Of a stretch of DNA of 64,000 nt, positions 26,475-35,050 are shown piece after piece. Source of the stretch: Streptomyces pseudovenezuelae. Its GTDB lineage: Bacteria; Actinomycetota; Actinomycetes; Streptomycetales; Streptomycetaceae. Location of the stretch: the NCBI RefSeq assembly GCF_029892565.1, contig NZ_JARXVH010000020.1:114770-178769 (forward strand), written 5' to 3'. The notes below the pieces were generated by a model. The model had not been told where the DNA came from. It saw only the letters and a program-made list of their open reading frames with translations, and searched no databases. Position numbers and translations under genes: made by a program. Within the stretch, counting starts at the first letter, position 1, and the number at the start of each line of letters is the position of its first letter.

Positions 26475-27008
26475 CTACTCGCCTGTCTCTCCGTCGATCA
26501 GTTCGCGGGCGACGTCGAGGTGGCCGACGTGGCGTGCGTATTCCTGGAGCAGGTGGAACAGGATCCGTCCGAGGGAGGGGGCCTGGTCTGACGTCGGGAA
26601 ACGGCCCCCGAGGCGGGCCCGGTCGGTCAGGGCAGCGCCCGCTGCGAGGGAGTTCGTCGTGCTCACCTCCTCGCGGTAGGCGGCCATGACCTCTTCGATG
26701 GGCTTGTCCTGGGGGATGGTCCATTCGGTTTGGTCGTCGGCGGCCGGGTAGGCGACAACGTCTTCGGCGGCGAACCCCCAACGCATCCACCGGCGTTCGA
26801 CCCAGCCCAGGTGCTGGACCAGGCCGAGCGGCGACCAGCCCAGCGGCTCGACCGGCGTGCGCAGCTGCTCGTCGGACAGGCCAGAGATCTTCCGCAGCAG
26901 CGCCTCGCGGTACCACTCCAGGTAGCCAAGGAGGAGTTCGCGGGCGTCGGAGGCGTCGACTCCCGGGCCGTCGAGAAGTGCGGGCACCGGTTCCGGAGAC
27001 CTATGCAT
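26475..27008 (-). CDS. DinB/DUF664-family protein
   Basis: 177 residues. The pattern DARELLLGYLEWYREALLRK, then WSPLGLVQHLGWVERRW and the C-terminal LLQEYARHVGHLDVARELID is the four-helix DinB fold, with the three His ligands (VQHLGWVE, and ARHVGHLD) seen. The family includes mycothiol or bacillithiol-dependent transferases; DUF664 members in actinomycetes are likely thiol-dependent enzymes. A single gene with no operon partner. The start could be later than 27008. Confidence 0.82.
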   Translation of the reverse strand: MHRSPEPVPALLDGPGVDASDARELLLGYLEWYREALLRKISGLSDEQLRTPVEPLGWSPLGLVQHLGWVERRWMRWGFAAEDVVAYPAADDQTEWTIPQDKPIEEVMAAYREEVSTTNSLAAGAALTDRARLGGRFPTSDQAPSLGRILFHLLQEYARHVGHLDVARELIDGETGE

Positions 27009-27130
27009 TCCTCGAACGTAGCGACGCGGGTGAACACGATCAATCGGCCGTTGAGGGGGAAGGTAATCTGCCTGCCAGCAGTATCCGGGCAGGACGTAGG
27101 GTTTCGGTGATCTGATGGCGGAAGGCGATC

Positions 27131-27370
27131 ATGCAGCAGAGTCAACATCGCCGATTCGGCAAGGACTTGTGCGGCCGCCGTCACGCTCGCACCCAAGTTG
27201 AATGCCTGCTCCCCGATACGCATTACCCGCGCCCGCATCATGCCCTGGACGGGACAACCTGGCACGACGGCCTGTGCCCCGAGTGCCATGGCAGCGGAGA
27301 CAGGGACGGGGCGGTCTGCGGTAACTGCCAAGGCGGCGGGTTCTCCCTGCTTGAGCTCGATGAGGACTGA
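27131..27370 (+). CDS. Small protein with DnaJ-like zinc motif
   Basis: 79 residues preceded by a good RBS (ggcggaaggcgatc). The C-terminal part holds CPECHGSGDRDGAVCGNCQG, two CxxC pairs of the CxxCxGxG type that bind zinc in DnaJ and related zinc fingers. The rest (THYPRPHHALDGTTWHDG) is unfamiliar. No neighbour suggests a partner. It could be a stand-alone zinc ribbon; function unknown. Confidence 0.5.
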   Translation: MQQSQHRRFGKDLCGRRHARTQVECLLPDTHYPRPHHALDGTTWHDGLCPECHGSGDRDGAVCGNCQGGGFSLLELDED

Positions 27371-27397
27371 CACCCCGTGGCGGCTGCCGGGCCTGGG

Positions 27398-28184
27398 CTA
27401 TTTCGTGCCATGGCTCTTGTTCGCTTTGGTGTGGGCCAGGCGGTAGGACTCCGTGCCGGTCTCGATCAACGTGGCGTTGAAGGTGAGCCGGTCCACGATC
27501 GCCGCGCAGAGTCGCGGATCGGTGAAGGTCTTGCTCCAGCCCGTGAACGCCTCGTTAGAAGCGATGACGATGCGGCTCTTCTCCTCACGCTCAGTAAGAA
27601 CCTGGAAGAGCATCTCGGCGTCGCGGCGGTCGAGTTCGAGGTAGCCGAGTTCGTCGATTTCGAGGAGGTCGACGCGCCCGTAGCGGGCGATGGTCTTGCC
27701 GAGCTGCTTGTCGTCGGCGGCTTCGACCAGCTCGTTCACCAAAGCGGCGGCGGCGGTGTAGCGGACGCGTTAGCCGGCCATGGCGGCCGCCATGCCCAGG
27801 CCGATCAGCAGGTGGGACTTGCCAGTGCCGGAATCCTCGATCAGACACAGCGGGTAGTCCTTGGTGATCCACTCGCAGGTGGCGAGGCTGTGGATGACCG
27901 CCGGGTCGACGTTGGGATTCGCGCTGTAGTCGAAGTCGCGCAGGGACTTCTCCCGGGGGAGTGGGCGGCCCGGATGCGGCGTTCGGCCCGGCGGCGGTCG
28001 CGGTCCTCGCACTCGGCCAGCAGCAGTTCGGCGAGGAATCCGGCGTAGGAGAGCCCTTCGCGTTCGGCGCGGGCGATGGTGTCGGTGGCCTGGGCCCGCA
28101 TAGTGGGCAGCCTCATCATGCGGCAGGCGGTGTCGATTGCGGCGTCGGATGCCTGTGCGGTGAGCGCGTGATGGGCGGCGGTCA
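27398..28184 (-). pseudogene. istB: IS21-family IstB helper ATPase, frameshift and nonsense
   Basis: The ATG at 28184 opens ALTAQASDAAIDTACRMMRL, then SYAGFLAELLLAECEDRDRR. A frameshift near 27960 moves the rest (SLRDFDYSANPNVDPAVIHS) to a second frame with the Walker A motif DSGTGKSHLL. A TAA at 27770-27772 then interrupts that frame between AAMAG and RVRYTAAAALVNEL. The end is normal (ASNEAFTGWSKTFTDPRL). IstB loads the IstA transposase on target DNA; this copy cannot be made whole. Confidence 0.82.
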
Positions 28185-28650
28185 TGGCGACTCCTTGCGG
28201 TGAAGGTGGAGCAGTTCGTCCCACTGCTCCAGGCGGGGCAGGGGGCGGGCGTCCTCGGGCAGGGTCCAGGCCAGACGGCGCGAGGTGAGGTGGCTGACCT
28301 GCGGCAGCTCCGGGTCCGGCCGTTCCGTCCGGTACGGGGACGGCGCCGCAGCGGTGACGGTGGGCGCCCGGCCGGCCGCCTGGGCGGTCTTGCGGGCCTC
28401 CAGCGCGACCACGTCCTCGCTGCAGGTGCCCAGCGCGACGGCGGCGCCGAATCCCCGCGAGCACGTCGGCGTGCTGCTGATGGCGGTGCAGCAGCAGGAT
28501 CCTGACCAGGGCTGCCGTGCCGTCACTCTCGCCGAGCTGTTGCTTGGCCATGGCCCAGAACGCCTCATGGGCGGCGGTGAAGGTGCCCTCGGAGCGGGCC
28601 TGGTGCAGGGCTCCTACGACCTGAACACGGGCGACGACCGACGACGACCG
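28181..28650 (-). pseudogene. istA: IS21-family IstA transposase, C-terminal remnant
   Basis: The minus strand reads VVGALHQARSEGTFTAAHEA, then AKQQLGESDGTAALVRILLL and HRHQQHADVLAGI. A shift leads to GTCSEDVVALEARKTAQAAG and RPLPRLEQWDELLHL. This is the tail of an IstA transposase, just upstream of istB as in intact IS21 elements. The catalytic core beyond 28650 is missing. The following 28660-28880 could not be assigned. Confidence 0.7.
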
Positions 28651-28959
28651 CCTGGGTAGTCATGCTCCTGCTCGGCGACGTCGCCCTTCTGGAAGGCGTC
28701 GTCGAGCGCAACAGCGGCCGACCCGCTTCCGTCGAATTTGACGACCATCTCTGCGGCCCCCACCCGCAGCTCGTCGAGCTGGTCGCAACCCACTGGAAGG
28801 CGCTGCAACAACCGTGCGGCAACCGGCTGCTCGAACGCCTGGCCGGACGGCTTAGTGGTCGGCTCCGGAAATCCTACGGGGGTTGACTCTGGGGACATTG
28901 AGGCGCGGCATATTGCCGATCCACGCCGTCGACCGACGCACCCCAGTTGAGCTGCCGGC

Positions 28960-29256
28960 AGAGGCGCGGCGCGAGGTCCTGGAACTCGTCGAGCTGGTGC
29001 GCGCGGCCCCGCGTGCGTGGCCGGACGTGCGGGATTCTGGCAGTGTCGAGGAGATCCACGAGGCATTCGGACGCCGCTGCGGAAGGACCTGATCCTCCGT
29101 CGCAAGCGAGCGGAGGAGGAGCAGTGGCTCAGTGAGATCGAGGGCATCGATCTCACCCTGACCTTCGTCCGTACCAATCAGGCCGACGCGGCCCGCCTTT
29201 CGCACCGAGCCCCTGTCGCCGTCGGCATCTCAACCGCCCCATCCCCGAACGGATAA
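28960..29256 (+). pseudogene. Possible tyrosine recombinase C-terminal scrap
   Basis: From about 29090 the frame reads LRRKRAEEEQWLSEIEGIDL and TLTFVRTNQADAARLSHRAP, which resembles the tail of Streptomyces phage-type integrases (GWLGEIEGIDxTLxFLRxK). The preceding 120 bp are coding-like in another frame (ELPAEARREVLELVELVRAA). The match is from memory and the gene is clearly incomplete. Confidence 0.4.
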
Positions 29257-29320
29257 CGACCGGGACATCGGCGGTGACACTCCCGACAGATGATGGCCAC
29301 AGCGTGAGTGAATAGGGGGC

Positions 29321-30058
29321 ATGCTCTTCGACTTCACGCACGACCACGCCGGTGAACGGCTCAGCGGTGTATATGGCGGTGATCCTTCCGGGGTCACCGC
29401 TGTGGTGCTGCATGGCGCGGGCGCCAGCAGCACGGAGCGACTGCTGCCGCTGGTACGGGAGTTCGTGGCCCACGGCTGTCGCGGGATCGCCTTCGACTTC
29501 ACCGGGCACGGCGAAAGTACGGGAAAGCTCGCCGAGTTGAGCCTGCGGCGGCGGTTCGAGCAGGCCGTCGCGGTGATCGACGCATACGCAGGGGCCGACA
29601 GGCCCCTGACCCTTGTGGGATTCAGCATGAGCGGCCAGACGGTGGCCGATCTCGCCCGACACTACGGGGATCGCGTGGCGGCGCTGGGACTGTGCGCGCC
29701 CGCCGTGTACACGGCCGAGGCGTGGGACGTGCCCTTCGGGGACGGGAACGGTCGGTTCAGCGAGATCATCCGGCAGCCGGACAGCTGGCGGGAGGCGCCC
29801 GCGCTTGAGGTGCTGCGGGCGTACGAGGGCCGGGCGGTGCTCGCCGTGCCGGGCACCGACGCGGTGATTCCGCCTGCGGTGATCGAGTCCGTACAGGACG
29901 CGCTGGCCGCGCGCGCCCAGTACACGCGGTTCGAACTTCCGGACGCGCAGCACCAGGTGGGAATGTGGTTCCGCGAACACGGCGACGACCGGCGGGAGTT
30001 CGTGGAGGCGGTGCTGACCGGCCTCCACGACCGTGGCTGGACGGCCACGCGGGCATAG
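29321..30058 (+). CDS. Alpha/beta hydrolase
   Basis: 245 residues. The oxyanion stretch is VVLHGAGASSTERLLPL, the fold motif is FDFTGHGES and the nucleophile elbow is GFSMSGQ (Ser in GxSxS). The acid and His regions are PGTDAVIPP and PDAQHQVG. The ATG follows tagggggc. In the same frame, after a single TAG at 30056-30058, reading continues into a kinase-like protein. The substrate is unknown. Confidence 0.85.
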   Translation: MLFDFTHDHAGERLSGVYGGDPSGVTAVVLHGAGASSTERLLPLVREFVAHGCRGIAFDFTGHGESTGKLAELSLRRRFEQAVAVIDAYAGADRPLTLVGFSMSGQTVADLARHYGDRVAALGLCAPAVYTAEAWDVPFGDGNGRFSEIIRQPDSWREAPALEVLRAYEGRAVLAVPGTDAVIPPAVIESVQDALAARAQYTRFELPDAQHQVGMWFREHGDDRREFVEAVLTGLHDRGWTATRA

Positions 30059-30769
30059 GCGGCCAAGCAGCTCGGCGACGGCCACGCGGTCACCGACGCG
30101 CGCCTTCTGTACGGTGGTTGGAGTTCCCAGATGCGCCGGCTGTCGCTCGACGACGGCACGGCCCTGGTGCAACGGACCTTCGTGAAGCCGTTCTTCCGCC
30201 ATTACGGGCCCGGACTGCTGGCCCGCGAGGCGTCCGTCCTGGCGCTGCTCGCCGAACAGGAAGGCATCCCGGCTCCCGGATTGGCCGCTGTGGACGCCAC
30301 GGCCGAACACTGCGACCACCCCACCCTTTTGATGTCCGCGCTGCCGGGCCGGGTCCGCGTGGACGGGGACGACCTCGACCGGCGCCTGGATCTGCTCGCG
30401 GCCCAACTCGTCCGCGTCCACGAGGTGGTACCAGACGAAAGACCGCGTACGTACCAGGCGTGGACCTCCGCGGAGCGCGTCCGCACCCCGGACGGCGCCC
30501 TGTGGGAGCGAGCCGTGGACGTGATCCGCCGCGACCCGCCGCCGTACGACGGCCGCTTTCTGTACCGCGACTTCCACCCCGGGAACGTGCTCTTCACGGG
30601 AGCCGGGCCAGGGCTGCGGATCACCGGTGTCGTGGACTGGGTCGAGACCTCGTGGGGCCCCGCCGATCTCGACGTGGCACACTGCTCGACCGCGCTCGCC
30701 CTGCTGCACGGACCGGAGCAGGGAGGCCGCGCCGCAGCCGAACTTGAGGTTGCGGTGGGTCGCGTATAA
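30059..30769 (+). pseudogene. Aminoglycoside-phosphotransferase-like kinase, no clear start
   Basis: The kinase fold is clear: KPFFRHYGPGLLAREASVLA, the catalytic loop FLYRDFHPGNVLF and the metal motif VVDWVETSWGPADLDVAHC. Its homology starts upstream of the first ATG (30131) at LYGGWSSQMRRLSLDDG, but no ATG, GTG or TTG exists back to the TAG at 30056. The end is also short (GRAAAELEVAVGRV), missing the usual last helices. Either an uncommon start or a gene truncated at both ends. Family members phosphorylate antibiotics, sugars or choline. Confidence 0.65.
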
Positions 30770-31022
30770 CGGTGCCGCCTCCCCTCGGTCACTGCCAGGA
30801 GAGCCGTCCACCTGCCCAGCCTCCTGGACGCGCGCGTGAGCCCGGTGACCAGCAGGTCCACATAATTCACAGTCTCAGCGGCCGCTCCCGGGGGGATAAC
30901 CCCAACCCACTCACTGGTCTCAGCGCCACCACCAACAGACATGCCAGCCGGATCGTGCGAGCTGCCGCGATCTCGAATGATTGGACAGACACGGCGTACC
31001 CTCTGCTCTCGAAGGATCACTC
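30770..31022. other. Intergenic, promoter of the lipoprotein hydrolase
   Basis: No gene was found in this 253-bp gap. It should hold the promoter for 31023, but no convincing -35/-10 pair was recognised. Confidence 0.4.
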
Positions 31023-31958
31023 ATGTCCCGCACCCCCCGCAGGCACCGGTCCATGTACCGCGTGCTGTCGTCTCTCGCCGTGCTGACCCTGGCTGCCGGC
31101 GCCGCCACGGCGTGCAGCAGCAACGATTCCTCGTCCAGCTCCTCGGCCTCTACGTCCGCGATCCCGTCCGCTTCTGCGGGGACCGGCAAGGCGGCCGAGG
31201 CGAAGCTGCACATGGTCGACAACGACGGTCACCGCCTGGCCTTCTACGCCATACAAGGCAGCGGTTCCACCATCGTCCTGGACTCGGGCGGCGGTGAGGA
31301 CTCCTCGCAGTGGAAGGACATCGCCCCCAAGGTTCACGCGGCCACCGGCGCCACCGTCATCACCTACGACCGGGCCGGCCTCGGCAAGAGCGACGTGGTG
31401 CCCGGCGCGTGGAAAGTCCAGAGCGCCGTCAGTGACCTCAAGGCGGGCCTCAAGCAGTTGGGCATCACCAAGGACGTCACCCTGGTGGCCCACTCCCAGG
31501 CCGGCGAGATCGCGAACAACCTCGTCCAGGACGATCCGGAGATGCTCTCCGGCGCGGTGCTGGTCGACGCCAACCTCCCTCAGTTCTTCACCGACGAGGA
31601 AATCCCCCGCCTCGTCGCCGCGACCGAGCCGGACGTCGACGCAGCGAAGAAGGACCCCGAGAAGCCGGCTAACCGCCAGCTCATCTCCACCGCGGAGGGC
31701 TTCGCCGAAGCGCACCAGGCCTTCCACAAGGTGGTGTGGCCCACCTCAGTGCCCGCAACGGTCATGGTCTCGGAGAAGACTCCGTTCGCAGGCTCTCCCC
31801 CGGACGCCCAACGCTGGCGTGATGCGGCCGCCTCATTCGTCAAGGAAGCGCCCAACCGGACGCTCGTCACGGCCAAGGGCACCTCCCACGAGGTGCCGAC
31901 GGAACGCCCCGACCTCGTACTCAAGGCGATCGAAGACGGGTTCGCCGCACAGCACTGA
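31023..31958 (+). CDS. Alpha/beta hydrolase lipoprotein
   Basis: 311 residues. A lipoprotein signal ends in AATACSS, then a Ser-rich linker. The hydrolase part has IVLDSGGGEDSSQWKDIAP, TYDRAGLGKSD and the elbow VAHSQAGE, where the usual final Gly of GxSxG is displaced by Ala. The His is in KGTSHEVPTERPD. ATG at 31023 follows gaaggatcactc. Membrane-anchored esterase or haloperoxidase-like enzyme; a hairpin terminator follows. Confidence 0.85.
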   Translation: MSRTPRRHRSMYRVLSSLAVLTLAAGAATACSSNDSSSSSSASTSAIPSASAGTGKAAEAKLHMVDNDGHRLAFYAIQGSGSTIVLDSGGGEDSSQWKDIAPKVHAATGATVITYDRAGLGKSDVVPGAWKVQSAVSDLKAGLKQLGITKDVTLVAHSQAGEIANNLVQDDPEMLSGAVLVDANLPQFFTDEEIPRLVAATEPDVDAAKKDPEKPANRQLISTAEGFAEAHQAFHKVVWPTSVPATVMVSEKTPFAGSPPDAQRWRDAAASFVKEAPNRTLVTAKGTSHEVPTERPDLVLKAIEDGFAAQH

Positions 31959-32027
31959 CCCCAAGGACGCCGGCGGTCTTGCAGACCAGGTGCGGACCAC
32001 CCGGTACCAAGCAAGTAAGTAAGTGGT

Positions 32028-32057
32028 CGGTTGGACGGCATGCACGCCGTCCAACCG
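32028..32057. terminator. 12-bp stem hairpin between convergent genes
   Basis: cggttggacggc and its exact complement gccgtccaaccg flank a 6-nt loop. It sits between the stop at 31958 (plus) and the stop at 32164 (minus), as a shared terminator. Confidence 0.6.
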
Positions 32058-32163
32058 GCCACCCTCGTTCTGCAGCGGTCACAGTGCGCCGGCGGTGAGG
32101 TTGTGGCGGCCGAGCAAGGTTCGGGTTGTCCCTGGCCCTGTCCGGAGGTTCTCGCACCGCCAC

Positions 32164-32634
32164 TTACACGACGCAGTACGGCCGTGGGTGTCCGCCGACC
32201 GCCTCGGTCATGTCCGCGGCCTTGTCGAGCATCTGCTGGACCCGCTTGCGGCTGAAGGAGACCAGGAGGAGGGCGAGGGTGTAGACGGCCACGGTGTGGA
32301 TGCGGTCGCGGACCTCCAGTGACCCGCCGATCAGTTCCCGCATCGTCACCTCGCCCCGGGCCAGGCGGCGGGCGGTCGTGGTGACCGTGAACTCGTGCTC
32401 CGTCGGTGCGAAGCGGGCCACCGCGTCGACCTCCCGCACGAGGGAGGCCAGGATCCACGGGCGGCCGGTGTCCCGGAGCATCGACAGGGTGTCGTCGTAG
32501 AAGTTCGCGGACACGCCCCTGGCGAACTCCAGCTGGTCGTCCTCCAGATGCGCGAGATGCTCGATAATCGCGGCGCGGTCGCGTGCGGGATAGGCCCGGA
32601 GCAGGTCATGGGCCCGCCAGGACGCTTCGTTCAT
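32164..32634 (-). CDS. Hypothetical protein
   Basis: 156 residues from the ATG at 32634. The N-terminal half is helical and acidic (AAIIEHLAHLEDDQLEFARG). The C-terminal half has EFTVTTTARRLARGEVTMRE and a hydrophobic helix VAVYTLALLLVSFSRKRVQQ. I do not recognise a family. It is a strong coding frame by GC bias, but its 5' end abuts plus-strand coding sequence, so an N-terminal truncation is possible. Confidence 0.5.
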   Translation of the reverse strand: MNEASWRAHDLLRAYPARDRAAIIEHLAHLEDDQLEFARGVSANFYDDTLSMLRDTGRPWILASLVREVDAVARFAPTEHEFTVTTTARRLARGEVTMRELIGGSLEVRDRIHTVAVYTLALLLVSFSRKRVQQMLDKAADMTEAVGGHPRPYCVV

Positions 32635-32641
32635 CCGGGGG

Positions 32642-33304
32642 AGGTGCAGCATCTCCTGGCGCTGATCGAGGCCGGCACGGTGGAAGGCGCGCATGTCGAA
32701 GTCGTCGAGCTGGACACGCGGGCGGCTGCCGGCAGCAGTGACGAGTTCGGCCGGGGCTGGTTCGGTGCCGTCCAGGCGGCGGCGAGCTGGCTCACCCACA
32801 TCACCGACCGCACGGTGCGTCAGGCCCGCGCGGCCGCTGCGGCGAAACCGCTGCCAGCTGTTTCGAGCGTGCCATCGCGCCGCTCGTCCACGGCGGTCGA
32901 CGCGGTGGGGGAGGAGCAGGTGCACCGGGTAGTGGAGGCGGCCGATCGGCTCTTCGTGTCCTTGACCGGCTACACCGGCTTCAACCGTGCCCTGCCCGAG
33001 GAGATCCTCGCTGTCGTTCTGTAGTACGTCAGCGCCGAGCAGCAGAACGGCTGGCTGCGTACGGCAGTTGGAAGCCTTCGCCGAGGCCAAGCGGGAGCGC
33101 CTGGCGAAGTTGTACGCCCGGTACGGGCCGGGCGGGACCCTCGCGGACGAAAGCCGCTGCTACCTGACGCACCAGCTGGAGAGCGTCGTGGTCTGCGAGC
33201 GTCTCGACACCGTCCCTATGTGGCTCGACGGGGTGTGGACCGACGAGATCGACGCCGAGCTGGTTCTGGAGCGCTTCACCACGTACTGGCGATTTGACCT
33301 GTGA
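32642..33304 (+). pseudogene. Hypothetical gene, nonsense and frameshift
   Basis: Coding-like sequence runs HLLALIEAGTVEGAHVEVVE to LFVSLTGYTGFNRALPEEIL and meets a TAG at 33022-33024. After one more frame change it continues EAFAEAKRERLAKLYARYGP to VLERFTTYWRFDL, stop 33304. No start was found; the 5' end abuts the minus-strand gene at 32634. The stop overlaps the GTG of the next gene (GTGA), so they were an operon. Family unknown. Confidence 0.45.
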
Positions 33305-33939
33305 AGGCCAGTGGCGGCTCGATGCACCGTCACCAGCCGGATGGGGACCTCACGGAGAGGACGTGCTTGCGGTGGGCGCCACCGGACGATCCGGGGACTG
33401 ACTGGGAGGCGTATCTCCCGTCTGCCGCCTCGTCTCGGAACGGCCACGTGAAGCTGAGCACCCTCGATCCCCAGTCATTCCCGCCCATCGCGTACGCGTT
33501 CCCTGCCGGATCGCTCCTGCCCGACCTGCGGACTTTCCCGCGTGTCCACGACGACCGTATGGACCGGCCTGCCGGCGGCCTCTGGTGCTCACCGATCGCC
33601 GCGCGGGATGACACCGGCGCTCCCACGGGCACGGCCTGGACCGACTGGTGCCTGCAGAGCGACGACTTCCGTGAGAAGGGGTACCTCCACCCCGACAGGT
33701 CGCCCTACGACCGGATCGTCACCCTCGGACCGCTGTCCGGGGCCCGCATCTACCGGATCAGCACCCGAGCAAACCTTGACCAACTCGTCCGGGAGTACCC
33801 GCTACCGGAGGTCACGTTCCCGCTCCTGCATCGCTCCGCTCCGGACGGGGAGGCCCTTGCCGGGGACGGCTGTGACGCGGTGTACGCCTCCCCGAGGGGA
33901 TCACGGCCCTCGCCGCGCTCCTCGCGGCCGCCGCCCTGA
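33301..33939 (+). CDS. Hypothetical protein
   Basis: 212 residues from a GTG overlapping the preceding stop; an ATG at 33322 is the alternative. It contains LSTLDPQSFPPIAYAFPAGS, GGLWCSPIAARDDTGAPTG and WTDWCLQSDDFREKGYL. No family recognised. The last 20 residues are Pro/Ser/Arg-rich and look out of frame, so the true C-terminus may be lost at about 33890. Confidence 0.45.
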   Translation: MKASGGSMHRHQPDGDLTERTCLRWAPPDDPGTDWEAYLPSAASSRNGHVKLSTLDPQSFPPIAYAFPAGSLLPDLRTFPRVHDDRMDRPAGGLWCSPIAARDDTGAPTGTAWTDWCLQSDDFREKGYLHPDRSPYDRIVTLGPLSGARIYRISTRANLDQLVREYPLPEVTFPLLHRSAPDGEALAGDGCDAVYASPRGSRPSPRSSRPPP

Positions 33940-34070
33940 TCACCCACCACAGCGACGCCTACCACCTCCAGCAGCACCGCTGGCGAGCCCTGCATCAGAC
34001 CCGGGCCACCGACAACCGGCGCGGCGACCTCCTGCCCACCCGCCTATGCCCCTGGCGACAACTCGAGCAG
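33890..34070 (+). pseudogene. Unassigned coding-like fragment
   Basis: In a third frame the sequence reads GITALAALLAAAALITHHSD, AYHLQQHRWRALHQTRATDN and RRGDLLPTRLCPWRQLEQN. Codon bias is normal but neither start nor family is evident. Possibly the shifted tail of the gene at 33301. Confidence 0.3.
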
Positions 34071-34417
34071 AACCGATCACAACCTCAAGGTCTGTGGCTT
34101 GTAGTACTCGGCGCACGCCGAGTCCAATTCGCGGGGAGCGTAGATGTGCTCGCGCCCGGCATCCGGGTCTTTCGAATTCCCCGAAATATTCATTCGAGCA
34201 AGTTTGGTGAAGAAAGGGTGGCGAGAGTGTTCGAATTCACTCTTCCTCCATAAGGGGTAATGCGTGTATTCGGGCCGAGGTGGCCCGTTCTCACAGAGGT
34301 GGGTGGTGCAGAAATGAGGCAACGAAACGGCTCATTAACTGACGTGTATTCGTAGGGAATCCTTGCGTCGGTGCACTCCTTGACGTCGCAGTCCATACGT
34401 AGTTGTCAGGAGGGGTC
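34071..34417. promoter_or_regulatory. AT-rich upstream region of the copper cluster
   Basis: About 340 bp with clearly lower GC than its surroundings, without a supported gene, leading to the RBS caggaggggtc before 34418. It probably carries the control elements of the copper cluster. No SigC-type or HrdB-type promoter with correct spacing was identified. Confidence 0.4.
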
Positions 34418-35050
34418 ATGTCCTTCTTCGCCGGGGCGTCCTGGCCAGGAGATCACCGGGACGAATTCGTCGCGGGTGCGCTCGCCGCGGCGGTGATCGT
34501 CGTCCTCGGCTACGCCTCGGGCATCGGTGCTCCGGCTCCTCAGGCGCTGGACAGCGCGGCCCCGCCGGCTGCCCAGGCCCCGACAGTGCCGTCCGCACGG
34601 AGCAGCTCCGGCCCCGCCGAGTCCGCCATTCCCCCCGGTGGCACAGGGGCCGGGGCGTCGGACAGTTCGGGTGTACTGCCGGTGGCTGACGTGCCCACCG
34701 GAAACGGCGGAGCCGACACCGGCCTGCCTGGTGGAATCGGCGGAAGCGGCGGCAACGGGGGTGAAGCCGGCCCCGGCGGCGGGTCGTCCCCATCTCCTTC
34801 CCCCTCCTCTCCAGGCTCGCCGGCGCCGTCTCCCAGCCCCACCAAGCCGTGTGAGGACGGTCAAGTTCATCTCGTGCAGCCGTTGTTGAGCGGGGTGGTC
34901 GGTTCGGTGACTGGACTGCTGGATGGACTTCTGGCCGGTGGTTCTCCGTCGCCTTCTCCTTCGCCGTCCGCTTCGTCACCGGGCGACTCCGGCGCCGTAT
35001 GCGTCGGTGTGGCCCCCTCGCCATCCCTTCTTGCGGGGGTGAATCCGTGA
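34418..35050 (+). CDS. Membrane-anchored low-complexity extracytoplasmic protein
   Basis: 210 residues from an ATG with a strong RBS (caggagggg). One N-terminal membrane segment (EFVAGALAAAVIVVLGYAS) is followed by a long Pro/Ser/Gly-rich region. A cysteine-bounded segment follows (KPCEDGQVHLVQPLLSGVVG, then AVCVGVAP) with SPSPSPS runs. Cys at both ends suggests a disulphide loop. First gene of the copper cluster, its stop overlapping the CopC-CopD start. Function unknown; a surface spacer or metal-binding partner is possible. Confidence 0.65.
   Translation: MSFFAGASWPGDHRDEFVAGALAAAVIVVLGYASGIGAPAPQALDSAAPPAAQAPTVPSARSSSGPAESAIPPGGTGAGASDSSGVLPVADVPTGNGGADTGLPGGIGGSGGNGGEAGPGGGSSPSPSPSSPGSPAPSPSPTKPCEDGQVHLVQPLLSGVVGSVTGLLDGLLAGGSPSPSPSPSASSPGDSGAVCVGVAPSPSLLAGVNP

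Noticed and set aside
28660..28880. Coding frames on both strands between the IstA remnant and the recombinase scrap
   Set aside because: Both strands are open with mixed composition and neither has a start or a family match; left unassigned.
30056..30058. TAG as pyrrolysine or readthrough codon
   Set aside because: TAG is an ordinary stop in streptomycetes and nothing nearby indicates a decoding signal; a truncated kinase is simpler.
34077..34322. An 81-residue minus-strand frame in the AT-rich region
   Set aside because: Codon use is not that of the host and no RBS or family was seen; more likely regulatory DNA.
34340..34417. SigC-type or HrdB-type promoter before the copper cluster
   Set aside because: gggaat and ttgacg occur, but no partner hexamer lies at the right distance.
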